This document shows, piece after piece, positions 26,964 to 35,135 of a stretch of 64,000 nt of DNA (the first letter of the stretch is position 1; each line of letters begins with the position of its first letter). The stretch covers positions 19,168-83,167 of the forward strand of contig CALCYI010000057.1 of NCBI GenBank assembly GCA_937907605.1. Direction: 5' to 3'. The notes below the pieces were generated by a model. It saw only the letters and a list, made by a program, of their open reading frames with translations. It was not told the origin of the DNA and searched no databases. This stretch comes from an uncultured Clostridia bacterium (GTDB lineage: Bacteria > Bacillota > Clostridia > Oscillospirales > Acutalibacteraceae). The position numbers were made by a program, and so were the translations under genes.

Positions 26964-28019
26964 AACAATAATTTTTTCAGTAAGCTCCGTGCCGCAGGGT
27001 TTCGGAGCTTTATACATTATATTATATATATCTGTTATTCTGCTTTCCTCCTCGAAAGCAGCAAGTATTTCACCGCCGAGGCTCTTTGCGTCGCCGTAAT
27101 TCGTCACTAACGGCAGCGAGGCGGCTTTTTTTATTTCACCGAGCAACTCTCTGCCTTTTGCATTAAAACCTAAAATACGGAGATACAGTGGCTCTTTTTG
27201 GGCGTTCTTATCTATGCCGAGGAACGCACGCAGGATTATACGCCTTATTCTTGAATGAGTATAGCGCTTCGTTTTAATTATGTCGTAAAGCTCGTCAATG
27301 CTTTGCGCCGTTTTAAGCGCCTGTACTATCCTGTTTTCGAGTCCCTCGGTTACGTCGTCGATGTTTCTGAAATCCTCGGCGCTCATACCTCTTAACTTGT
27401 AGAGTACCGCCGCTTCGCAGTTTTTAAGGCTTGCGGTATCGTCCGCGCTGAGCGCTTTTCTGATTTCGCTTGCGCTGTATTCACTGTCGTCGCTGTCGTG
27501 ACCGCCGCCGATACGTTTAACGGCAACGGGCTTTAAATTAGTACAGCTAAGGTATTCTATTGCAAGAATGTTGTTCGGCGTGTCAAGCAGGGGAGAGTTT
27601 ATAACCCTCTGCCTCGCAGCAGGATAGGAAAGACCGTTTTTGAGTTCTTCTTTTATCTCTTTATCTCTTGCTTTAATTTCGTTTGCTACGCGTAATAGCT
27701 CCTCTGTATCGTCGCACTCCGCGCCGAAAGCGAGCGCCTCGCAAACTCCCGTCGCTTCAAGCAGGGAAACCCCCGCCTTAGCAAAGCCCTGCGCTGAAAG
27801 AGTGGAGCATACTGTCGGTATTTCTATTACGAGGTCTGCTCCGCCCTTAAGAGCAGCCTCGGCTCTTGTGAACTTGTCGTATACCGCGGGCTCTCCGCGC
27901 TGAACGAAGTTTCCGCTCATTGCGCAGATTACATAGTCGCCGTCTTTTTTTATACTGTCTATTAAGTATTTATGTCCCTTGTGAAAGGGATTAAATTCAC
28001 AAATTATGCCGTAAACCAT
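26958..28019 (-). CDS. tmcAL: tRNA(Met) cytidine acetate ligase (TmcAL)
   Basis: 353 residues, shorter than the roughly 400 of B. subtilis YlbM/TmcAL. Nucleotidyltransferase signatures: GIICEFNPFHKGHKYL (HxGH-like) at the N-terminus, GNFVQRGEPAVYDKF, and SEYSASEIRKAL. The known enzyme uses acetate and ATP to acetylate C34 of elongator tRNA-Met. It is divergent from ackA, with overlapping promoters between them. Its 3' end overlaps the convergent toprim gene by 6 bases with no terminator between. Confidence 0.92.
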   Translation of the reverse strand: MVYGIICEFNPFHKGHKYLIDSIKKDGDYVICAMSGNFVQRGEPAVYDKFTRAEAALKGGADLVIEIPTVCSTLSAQGFAKAGVSLLEATGVCEALAFGAECDDTEELLRVANEIKARDKEIKEELKNGLSYPAARQRVINSPLLDTPNNILAIEYLSCTNLKPVAVKRIGGGHDSDDSEYSASEIRKALSADDTASLKNCEAAVLYKLRGMSAEDFRNIDDVTEGLENRIVQALKTAQSIDELYDIIKTKRYTHSRIRRIILRAFLGIDKNAQKEPLYLRILGFNAKGRELLGEIKKAASLPLVTNYGDAKSLGGEILAAFEEESRITDIYNIMYKAPKPCGTELTEKIIVL

Positions 28020-28047
28020 ATAATTACCTTAAAATACTAATTTTTAC

Positions 28048-28077
28048 TTGACAATTTAATTATTTATATATTATATT
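28048..28077 (+). promoter_or_regulatory. ackA promoter
   Basis: TTGACA at 28048, an 18-base spacer, then TATATT, in a very AT-rich stretch. The TSS would be near 28085, about 35 bases before the TTG start. Confidence 0.7.
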
Positions 28078-28103
28078 ATATATTGTATATTATTAATTTT
28101 CAA
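28075..28103 (-). promoter_or_regulatory. tmcAL promoter, overlapping the ackA promoter
   Basis: Minus-strand TTGAAA (28103-28098), 17-base spacer, TATAAT (28080-28075). Its -10 shares bases with the ackA -10, so the two polymerases would compete. Confidence 0.6.
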
Positions 28104-28120
28104 GGCACGGAGGTAAAAAA

Positions 28121-29347
28121 TTGAAGATTCTTGTAATTAACTGCGGTTCATCTTCGCTTAAGTATCAGCTTCTTGATATGGAGACTGAGAACGTTCTCAT
28201 TTCAGGTTCAATAGAGCGCATAGGTCTTACTATTTCGGGCGGCGAGGAAAACGTTATTATAAAAAAGGATGATAAGAAGTTCACATATGATAAGGAGCTT
28301 TTAAATCATACTAAAGCCTTCAACGAGGTTAAGTACATAATTACCGAGAGCGAGCATAATGTAGTCGATTCCTTCGACGAAATTGACGCTATCGGACACA
28401 GAATAGTACAGGGCGGTCCTAATTATAAAAAGAGTGTTCTCGTTGACGAAAAGGTTGCTAAGGATATTGAGGATTTATCTCCGCTTGCTCCGCTACATAA
28501 TCCCGCTCATATTCAGGGATATAACGCCTGCCTTGAAGTTGTAGGTCCTACTGTTCCTCAGGTATTCGTATTCGATACCGCGTTTCATTCAACTATGCCT
28601 CCAAAGGCGTATATGTTTGCTGTTCCGTATGAGTATTACACGGATTATAAGGTACGCCGTTACGGTGCTCACGGAACCTCGCATAAATTCGTATCCCTCA
28701 GAGTTGCCGAAAAAATGGGCAAGAGACCCGAGGATATTAAGGTTATTACCTGTCATCTCGGAAACGGCTCTTCAATTTCAGCCGTTGAATACGGAAAATG
28801 CATTGATACTTCAATGGGCTTAACTCCGCTTGACGGATTTATGATGGGTACACGCTCGGGCGGTATCGACCCGTCGGTTGTTACCTTCATTATGGATAAG
28901 GAAAACTTATCTCCTAAGGAAATGGATACCGTGCTTAATAAAAAGTCCGGCGTTATGGCAATCTCTGGTATCTCCTCTGACGACAGAGATATTTGCGCCG
29001 CTCAGAACGCGGGCGACGAGAGGGCAACCCTCGCTCACGAAATGCAGGCTTATCAGATTGCTAAGTTTATCGGCGGTTATATAGCCGCTATGCACGGCGT
29101 TGACGCTATTGTATTTACGGGCGGTATCGGCGAAAACGGCTTCTGGCTTCGTTCAAAGGTTTGCTCATATCTTGATTATATGGGCGTTAAGATTGACGAG
29201 GAGCTTAACGAAAAGACCGTTAAGGGCGCAGAGGCTGAGCTTTCAGATCCGAACGCAAAGGTAAGAGTATTCATTCTTGCCACCAATGAGGAATTAATGA
29301 TTGCAAGGGACACCAAGGCAATCGTTGAAGAATTAAAGAATAAATAA
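28121..29347 (+). CDS. ackA: Acetate kinase
   Basis: 408 residues from a TTG start with GGAGG 7 bases upstream. Hallmarks: NCGSSSLKYQ at the N-terminus, VFDTAFHSTMP, GAHGTSHKFV, GTRSGGIDP and FTGGIGENG. It makes ATP from acetyl phosphate, releasing acetate, the usual energy step of anaerobic fermentation. Its usual partner pta is not adjacent. A PC4-like gene follows 32 bases later, probably on the same transcript. Confidence 0.97.
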   Translation: MKILVINCGSSSLKYQLLDMETENVLISGSIERIGLTISGGEENVIIKKDDKKFTYDKELLNHTKAFNEVKYIITESEHNVVDSFDEIDAIGHRIVQGGPNYKKSVLVDEKVAKDIEDLSPLAPLHNPAHIQGYNACLEVVGPTVPQVFVFDTAFHSTMPPKAYMFAVPYEYYTDYKVRRYGAHGTSHKFVSLRVAEKMGKRPEDIKVITCHLGNGSSISAVEYGKCIDTSMGLTPLDGFMMGTRSGGIDPSVVTFIMDKENLSPKEMDTVLNKKSGVMAISGISSDDRDICAAQNAGDERATLAHEMQAYQIAKFIGGYIAAMHGVDAIVFTGGIGENGFWLRSKVCSYLDYMGVKIDEELNEKTVKGAEAELSDPNAKVRVFILATNEELMIARDTKAIVEELKNK

Positions 29348-29379
29348 CAAATTTGCAAATTTATAAAGGAGGAAGAAAC

Positions 29380-29595
29380 ATGCCTGAAATTAAGTATGAA
29401 ATCACAGAGCACATCGGCGTTATCTCCGAAACAGCAAGAGGCTGGACACGTGAGGTTAACATGATTTCATGGAACGGTCGTGAGCCTAAGGTTGACATCA
29501 GAGACTGGTCACCCGAGCACGACAAGATGAGCAAGGGCTTAACCTTTTCTAAGGAAGAGCTTCAGGAGCTTGTTAAAATCGCTGAAAAGCTCTAA
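29380..29595 (+). CDS. YdbC/PC4-like DNA-binding protein
   Basis: 71 residues from ATG 29380, 7 bases after AAAGGAGG; an in-frame earlier ATG at 29353 lies before this RBS and is rejected. The sequence KYEITEHIGVIS, GWTREVNMISWNG, PKVDIRDWSPEHDKM matches the PC4/p15 coactivator-like YdbC family, which forms dimers that bind single-stranded DNA. Role in this organism unknown. It is followed by a terminator-like hairpin. Confidence 0.85.
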   Translation: MPEIKYEITEHIGVISETARGWTREVNMISWNGREPKVDIRDWSPEHDKMSKGLTFSKEELQELVKIAEKL

Positions 29596-29605
29596 TAAGT
29601 GTATT

Positions 29606-29633
29606 AACGCTGCGATAGTTTTATCGCAGCGTT
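29606..29633 (+). terminator. Terminator-like hairpin
   Basis: Perfect 12-base stem AACGCTGCGATA/TATCGCAGCGTT with loop GTTT. The following bases are only mildly T-rich, so efficiency is uncertain. Confidence 0.7.
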
Positions 29634-29677
29634 TGCGCTTATCCCTTTAATTATAATTCTCATTATGAGGTAAATAT

Positions 29678-32293
29678 ATGGAATGGACATCATTAAACGA
29701 ATTAAGAGAGAAGTATTTAAGCTTCTTTGAAAGCAAGGGACATTTAAGGCTTCCCTCGTTTTCTCTCGTGCCGAACGGAGATAAGAGCCTTCTTCTTATC
29801 AACTCCGGTATGGCGCCGATGAAAAAGTATTTTACGGGCGAGGTAACCCCTCCGAGAAAGAGAGTATCCACCTGTCAGAAATGTATCCGTACTCCCGACA
29901 TCGAGGAGGTAGGTAAGACCGACCGCCACGGAACCTTCTTTGAAATGCTTGGTAATTTCTCCTTCGGAGATTATTTTAAGAAGGAGGCTACCGCGTGGGC
30001 GTGGGAGTTCTGTACGAAGGTTCTCGATATGCCTGTTGATAAGCTCTACGTAACTATTTACGAGAATGACGACGAGGCGTTTGAAATCTGGACTAAGCAG
30101 AATGGTGTAGACCCGAGCCATATCGTAAGGCTCGGCAAGGAGGACAACTTCTGGGAGCATGGCTCAGGTCCGTGCGGTCCCTGCTCAGAGATTTATTTTG
30201 ACAGGGGTATTGAGCATGGCTGCGGTAAGCCCGACTGCGCGCCCGGCTGCGAATGCGACCGTTTTACTGAGTTCTGGAACAACGTTTTCACTCAGTTTGA
30301 CAACGACGGCAATAATAATTATACGCCGCTTGACCACCCGAATATTGATACGGGTATGGGGCTTGAGCGTCTTGCCTGCATTATGCAGGGCGTTGATAAT
30401 ATTTTCGAGGTTGATACCGTACAGAATATTATGAATAAGATTGCCGAAATCGCGGGCGTTAAATATCACGACGATAAGAAGCAGGACATCTCGCTTCGCG
30501 TTATTACTGACCACGTGCGTTCGTCTACCTTTATGATTGGCGACGGCGTAATTCCCTCGAATAACGGCAGAGGCTACGTTTTAAGACGTCTTATCAGGCG
30601 TGCATGCCGTCACGGAAGGCTTCTCGGAGTAAATGAGCCGTTCCTTTATAAAGTATGCGATACGGTTATTGCAGAAAATGCGGTTGCGTATCCCGAGCTC
30701 GGCGATAAGGCTGAGCTTATCAAGAGAGTTCTTCTTTCCGAGGAGGAAAGCTTTGGTAAAACTATTGACGCAGGGCTTGCGCTTCTTGACGAATATATTG
30801 AAAATACCGAGGGTACCGTATTCAGCGGCGACGACGCGTTCAAGCTTAACGATACCTACGGCTTCCCGCTTGATTTGACGAAGGATATCCTTGAAGAAAA
30901 GGGAATGACCGTTGACGAGGAGCGCTTTAATGAGCTTCTTGATAATCAGAAAAAGACTGCGCGTGCTGCGCGTAAAGACGCGGGTGCTGATGCCTGGAAG
31001 GGAAGTAGCGTAAAAATTGAGGTTCCCGCAACCAAGTTTACGGGCTATACCGATTTTTCTGCTGATTCAAAAGTACTTGCAATCGTCGATGCCGAGGGTG
31101 AGCTTGCCGAAATGCTCGGCGCAGGCGAAAAGGGAACGGTAGTACTTGATACTACTCCGTTCTATGCGCTCAGCGGCGGTCAGGTCGGCGACAGCGGCTT
31201 TATCGGCGATTTTAAGGTAGAGGATACTACTAAGAACGCCGACGGTATTTACCTCCACAGCGGTATTCTTACCAAGGGCGTTATATCAGTTGGCGACAGT
31301 GTTAAGGCTGAAATTGACTCTGTACGACGTAAATCTATAATGAGAAATCATACCGCTGCGCATCTTCTTCAAAACGCGCTTCGTAAGGAGCTCGGTACTC
31401 ACGTTGAACAGGCGGGACAGCTTGTTGACGCTTCCGTATGCCGCTTTGACTTCACGCATTTCAACGCGCTTACCGACGAAGAGTTAAAGAGAATTGAAGC
31501 CGACGTTAACGCGGTTATTATGTCTGCTATTCCCGTTACAATGCAGGAAATGCCGATCGAGGAAGCCAAGAAGATGGGCGCAATGATGCTCTTCGGTGAA
31601 AAGTACGGCGACGTTGTAAGGGTTGTTACGGCAGGGGATTCCGTTGAATTTTGCGGAGGTACCCACGTTGCAAATTCGGGCGAGCTCGGAATGTTTAAGA
31701 TTGTGAGCGAGGCTTCCGTAGCAAGCGGTGTAAGAAGAATTACTGCGCTTACGGGTACTAACGCTTATAATTTCTTTACTCAGAATACAGAGCTTATAAA
31801 AGCTCTTGCAGGTAAGCTCAAGGGCGCTGAAAGCGAGATTGAATCAAAGGTCGAGTCCCTTATAAACGAAAACAGGGATAATGCAAAGAAGATAAGTAAT
31901 CTCGAGGCTGATATCACGAGGCTCAAGAGCGCTGATATGTTCTCAAAGCCCGAGGTTATAGACGGACTTGAGGTATTTACCGCTAAGCTTGATTCTGCAA
32001 CACCTGACGCGCTTCGTTCAATGGGCGACGACGTTAAGGCGAATAACGACAATGCGGTTGCGGTTATCGCAGGTATTAACGGCGAAAAGGCAACTATCGT
32101 TGCAGTATGCGGAAAGAATGCCGTTGCTAAGGGCGTTAAAGCGGGCGACGTTGTACGCGAGGTTGCAAAGCTTGCAGGCGGTGGTGGCGGCGGACGTCCC
32201 GATTCCGCTATGGCGGGCGCAAAGGATTTATCGAGGCTCGATACGGCAATCTCGTCTACTGTTGATATAGTAAAAGCTATTCTTAATAAATAA
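29678..32293 (+). CDS. alaS: Alanyl-tRNA synthetase
   Basis: 871 residues, full length. Class II catalytic core (SKGHLRLPSFSLVP, GMAPMKKYFTG, FGDYFKKEA), the editing domain with HTAAHLLQNAL (about 557) and CGGTHVANSGE (about 658), and the C-Ala tail with GGGGGGRPDSAMAGAKD. All zinc/editing ligands (HxxxH, CxxxH) are present. No T-box leader fits in the 82-base gap upstream. A HIT protein follows 10 bases after the stop. Confidence 0.98.
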   Translation: MEWTSLNELREKYLSFFESKGHLRLPSFSLVPNGDKSLLLINSGMAPMKKYFTGEVTPPRKRVSTCQKCIRTPDIEEVGKTDRHGTFFEMLGNFSFGDYFKKEATAWAWEFCTKVLDMPVDKLYVTIYENDDEAFEIWTKQNGVDPSHIVRLGKEDNFWEHGSGPCGPCSEIYFDRGIEHGCGKPDCAPGCECDRFTEFWNNVFTQFDNDGNNNYTPLDHPNIDTGMGLERLACIMQGVDNIFEVDTVQNIMNKIAEIAGVKYHDDKKQDISLRVITDHVRSSTFMIGDGVIPSNNGRGYVLRRLIRRACRHGRLLGVNEPFLYKVCDTVIAENAVAYPELGDKAELIKRVLLSEEESFGKTIDAGLALLDEYIENTEGTVFSGDDAFKLNDTYGFPLDLTKDILEEKGMTVDEERFNELLDNQKKTARAARKDAGADAWKGSSVKIEVPATKFTGYTDFSADSKVLAIVDAEGELAEMLGAGEKGTVVLDTTPFYALSGGQVGDSGFIGDFKVEDTTKNADGIYLHSGILTKGVISVGDSVKAEIDSVRRKSIMRNHTAAHLLQNALRKELGTHVEQAGQLVDASVCRFDFTHFNALTDEELKRIEADVNAVIMSAIPVTMQEMPIEEAKKMGAMMLFGEKYGDVVRVVTAGDSVEFCGGTHVANSGELGMFKIVSEASVASGVRRITALTGTNAYNFFTQNTELIKALAGKLKGAESEIESKVESLINENRDNAKKISNLEADITRLKSADMFSKPEVIDGLEVFTAKLDSATPDALRSMGDDVKANNDNAVAVIAGINGEKATIVAVCGKNAVAKGVKAGDVVREVAKLAGGGGGGRPDSAMAGAKDLSRLDTAISSTVDIVKAILNK

Positions 32294-32303
32294 GGAGAAG
32301 GCT

Positions 32304-32636
32304 ATGTGCGTATTTTGTGAAATTATTAAGGGGAATATCCCGTCGACTAAGGTTTATGAGGACGATATGATGGTTGCTTTCAAGGATTTAAATCCTGTTG
32401 CGCCCGTTCATATCCTCGCAGTACCAAAGGAGCATATTGAGTGCGCTAACGATATTAACGCCGATAACAGCAAATACGTTGCGCATATCTTTGAAAAGCT
32501 CGGCGAAATTGCTTCGTCACAGGGTATTTCGTCATATAGGATTATAAATAACTGCGGCGCTGACGCAGGACAGAGCGTTATGCATTTACATTTCCACCTT
32601 ATCGGCGGAACAGAAATGGGGGAGAAATTAATATGA
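32304..32636 (+). CDS. HIT family nucleotide-binding protein (HinT-like)
   Basis: 110 residues, typical of HinT. It begins CVFCEIIKGNIPSTKVYED, with PVAPVHILAVPKEH, and ends with the histidine triad MHLHFHLIGG. Such proteins hydrolyse purine nucleoside phosphoramidates and can act on aminoacyl-AMP, which would suit its place behind alaS (inference). It overlaps the next gene by 4 bases (ATGA). Confidence 0.93.
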   Translation: MCVFCEIIKGNIPSTKVYEDDMMVAFKDLNPVAPVHILAVPKEHIECANDINADNSKYVAHIFEKLGEIASSQGISSYRIINNCGADAGQSVMHLHFHLIGGTEMGEKLI

Positions 32637-33175
32637 GTAAGGATTACTATGAGCTTCACATTGCAGGCTTAACAAGACAGCTTCAGAAATTTGCCGTTTC
32701 CGACACGCTTGATATCGCCGCTTTCATTCTTTTCGGCGACGTTGAGCTTACCGAGGCTTGCGCAAGAGAGCTTCTTAAGAAATGCCCCGAGTTTGACTAC
32801 ATCGTAACTCCGGAGGCAAAGTCAATCCCGCTTGCGTATGAAATGAGCAAGCAGAGCGGTAAGAAGTATATCGTAGCGCGCAAGGGCGTTAAGGTTTATA
32901 TGGATAACCCCGAAAGAGTTGAGGTTACTTCAATTACAACCCTTAAGGTACAGCAGCTTTACCTCGGTCACGAGGACGGCGACCTTCTTAAAGACAAGAG
33001 AGTTCTTGTTGTTGACGACGTTATATCAACGGGCGAAAGCCTTAAGGCAACTCAGAAGATCGTTGAAAAATTCGGCGGCAATATTGTTGCTTCCTGCGCT
33101 CCTCTTGCAGAGGGTGACGCAGCTAAGAGGGATGATATCGTATTCCTTGAGGAGCTTCCTCTTTTCTTTAAGTAA
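32633..33175 (+). CDS. Type I phosphoribosyltransferase (adenine PRTase-like)
   Basis: 180 residues with the PRPP-binding motif VLVVDDVISTGES and an N-terminal hood (HIAGLTRQLQKFAVS). Overall it is nearest to adenine phosphoribosyltransferase, but base specificity cannot be read with certainty, as some of these are xanthine PRTase-like. It overlaps the HIT gene and is followed after 20 bases by the ThrH-like gene. A purine-salvage role is inferred. Confidence 0.85.
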   Translation: MSKDYYELHIAGLTRQLQKFAVSDTLDIAAFILFGDVELTEACARELLKKCPEFDYIVTPEAKSIPLAYEMSKQSGKKYIVARKGVKVYMDNPERVEVTSITTLKVQQLYLGHEDGDLLKDKRVLVVDDVISTGESLKATQKIVEKFGGNIVASCAPLAEGDAAKRDDIVFLEELPLFFK

Positions 33176-33195
33176 TCATCTCGGAGGACAGATTT

Positions 33196-33792
33196 ATGCA
33201 TATTGTATGCCTTGATTTAGAGGGCGTTCTTGTTCCTGAAATCTGGATTGCCTTTTCAGAAGCGAGCGGTATTCCTGAGCTTAAAAGGACTACCCGCGAT
33301 GAGCCAGATTACGCAAAGCTTATGAATTTCAGAATTAAGATTCTTAAGGAGCACGGACTCGGCTTAAAGGAAATTCAGGAAACAATCAGGAAGATTGAAC
33401 CGATGGAGGGCGCTAAGGAATTCCTTGACGAGCTCAGAAAACTCGGTCAGGTTGTTATTATCAGCGATACCTTCACTCAGTTTGCGGCGCCGCTTATGGA
33501 AAAGCTCGGCTATCCTACTATCTTTTGTAACGAGCTGGTTATTGACGGGAACGAGGTTGTCGGTTTTAAAATGCGCTGTGAGCAGTCAAAGCTGACCACG
33601 GTAAAAGCGCTTCAGTCAATGGGGTATGAAACGATTGCAAGCGGCGACAGCTTTAACGACCTTGCTATGATTAAAGCGAGCAAGGCGGGCTTCCTCTTCA
33701 AAACGACTGAGCAGATTAAAAAGGACTATCCCGAATATCCCGCATATGAAACCTATGGCGAATTATTAGCGGCAATAAAAAGCGTAATATAA
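33196..33792 (+). CDS. thrH: ThrH-like HAD phosphatase (phosphoserine phosphatase/homoserine phosphotransferase)
   Basis: 198 residues. HAD motifs: I, DLEGVLVPEIW (the second acidic residue is Glu, as in ThrH); II, ISDTFTQF; III/IV, GDSFNDLAMI. The cap region FRIKILKEHGLGLKEI is ThrH-like. ThrH removes phosphate from phosphoserine and can transfer it to homoserine. It ends the alaS transcript, with a strong terminator right after. Confidence 0.85.
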   Translation: MHIVCLDLEGVLVPEIWIAFSEASGIPELKRTTRDEPDYAKLMNFRIKILKEHGLGLKEIQETIRKIEPMEGAKEFLDELRKLGQVVIISDTFTQFAAPLMEKLGYPTIFCNELVIDGNEVVGFKMRCEQSKLTTVKALQSMGYETIASGDSFNDLAMIKASKAGFLFKTTEQIKKDYPEYPAYETYGELLAAIKSVI

Positions 33793-33793
33793 G

Positions 33794-33822
33794 AAAACGG
33801 CAGAATAATCTGCCGTTTTATA
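33794..33822 (+). terminator. Rho-independent terminator
   Basis: Stem AAAACGGCAGA/TCTGCCGTTTT (33794-33804 with 33809-33819), 4-base loop, 11 pairs. Confidence 0.88.
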
Positions 33823-33851
33823 ATTTCTAATAAGATTCTATCGAAAATAGC

Positions 33852-33882
33852 TTGACTCTGCCCTTAGGTCATAATTTAAAAT
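33852..33882 (+). promoter_or_regulatory. MerR-type promoter with 19-bp spacer
   Basis: TTGACT (33852-33857), 19 bases, TAAAAT (33877-33882). The spacer holds CCTTAGG (33862-33868), the central core common in MerR-family operators. The overlong 19-base spacer is the hallmark of promoters that MerR proteins activate by twisting DNA. It lies 22 bases before the merR-like gene, suggesting self-regulation. A 17-base alternative (TTTAAA) exists but is weaker. Confidence 0.6.
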
Positions 33883-33904
33883 ATCCTCATAAGGCGGTGG
33901 TTTT

Positions 33905-35086
33905 ATGAAAATTAAAGAGGTCGGAGCAAAAACAGGATTGACCGATAAAGCGATAAGAACCTATATCAGAAACGGTCTTGTATTTCCGAATTACGATGAG
34001 AATTACTTAGGACGAAAGAGCTGGAACTTTACCGATGACGACGTAAAGCGTCTTAAGCAGATTGCAATTCTTCGTAAGTACGAATTCTCGCTTAAGGATA
34101 TCAAAACGCTCTTTGACGGCGAGGTAGGCGCATATGAGTTCCTTGATAATCATATTAACGAGCTCAAGCATAACGTTGATGAAAACATTGATACCATTAA
34201 CTGTATGGTTAACGTAATACGCGATAACGTATCGGACGCAGACGAGCTTTGCGATAAACTCAATAATCCTGAAATCGCAGGCAGACCTATACCCGTGGTG
34301 GACAATTCGATTCCGTATAAGCTTAAGTATGTTGAGATAAAAAAGACTCGAAGGATTATGTCCGTTGTTTTGGCTATTGCTTTGGCATTATCTTGGAGTA
34401 TAAGAGACGACTATCTTTATTTTCGTGATAATAACTGCGTTATATCCTCTGATTATACAACTATAAATTACGAGCATAAAAGGTATAAGCTTCTTGATAC
34501 TTGTGGTCTATGTGCCGATTACTGCACTACGCTCGTTGAGCATCCTGTATTTGAAAGCGGCAGGCATTACTTCAAGGATATGTATAAATGTATATACAGT
34601 GTTGACGGCGTTAGAAGCGACGAATTATTTTTATTTGATAATAATAATGGGGATTTCAGGTATTATGCGGAAGAAAGCGTTTATGAAAAATATGAAACAC
34701 AGATAAAAAGCTTTAAAGGAAAGTATCTTTGCAGTATTAAACAGAACGATAACGGCACGGGCTTTTTAAGATTCTTTGTTTCCGATGAATTAACTGAATA
34801 TATTAATTCACGCTCTGAAAACAGTAGAGATATTGACAACTTCAGAATAACATCCTTAAATGATGGAGAATTTGCGTATATTGAGCTGTATTCCTGCGAC
34901 GACGGAGTATTTCATACGAGTCCTTCAGTTTTTATGGATGGTTTTGAAGGAAGCTTATACTATTATACGGACGAGGATATGGTGCCGGTAAAAAGCGATG
35001 AAGATTTTACTTCATATAATATACATTATCACTATATTGAACCGAAGTTTTATGATGAAATTAAAAATATGGGGTATAATTTTTAA
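33905..35086 (+). CDS. MerR-family regulator fused to a membrane segment and exported domain
   Basis: 393 residues. Residues 1-70 are a MerR winged helix (MKIKEVGAKTGLTDKAIRTYI, R-x-W-N-F-T-DDDVKRLK), then a dimer helix (about 80-120). A hydrophobic stretch IMSVVLAIALALSWSI (about 150-166) follows, with Arg/Lys on its inner side, then about 225 polar residues with Tyr-rich strands that would lie outside the cell. MerR proteins usually bind effectors in a short cytoplasmic tail, so this layout suggests a one-component membrane sensor. Its promoter has the MerR-type 19-base spacer. It converges on the large BspA-type gene; a regulatory link is conjecture. Confidence 0.8.
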   Translation: MKIKEVGAKTGLTDKAIRTYIRNGLVFPNYDENYLGRKSWNFTDDDVKRLKQIAILRKYEFSLKDIKTLFDGEVGAYEFLDNHINELKHNVDENIDTINCMVNVIRDNVSDADELCDKLNNPEIAGRPIPVVDNSIPYKLKYVEIKKTRRIMSVVLAIALALSWSIRDDYLYFRDNNCVISSDYTTINYEHKRYKLLDTCGLCADYCTTLVEHPVFESGRHYFKDMYKCIYSVDGVRSDELFLFDNNNGDFRYYAEESVYEKYETQIKSFKGKYLCSIKQNDNGTGFLRFFVSDELTEYINSRSENSRDIDNFRITSLNDGEFAYIELYSCDDGVFHTSPSVFMDGFEGSLYYYTDEDMVPVKSDEDFTSYNIHYHYIEPKFYDEIKNMGYNF

Positions 35087-35093
35087 ACAATTA

Positions 35094-35117
35094 AACGCCT
35101 GACATCAGTCAGGCGTT
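35094..35117. terminator. Bidirectional terminator
   Basis: Stem AACGCCTGAC/GTCAGGCGTT (35094-35103 with 35108-35117), loop ATCA, between convergent genes. Confidence 0.8.
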
Positions 35118-35135
35118 AGTTATAATATAAAACTT

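Noticed and set aside
26958..28019. Frameshift in tmcAL because it is short
   Set aside because: The frame is continuous with all family motifs; shorter C-termini occur in the family.
29639..29657. Promoter for alaS with TTGCGC and TATAAT
   Set aside because: The spacer is only 13 bases; no good -35 at the right distance.
29596..29677. T-box leader before alaS
   Set aside because: The gap is 82 bases, too short, and no T-box sequence or specifier stem was seen.
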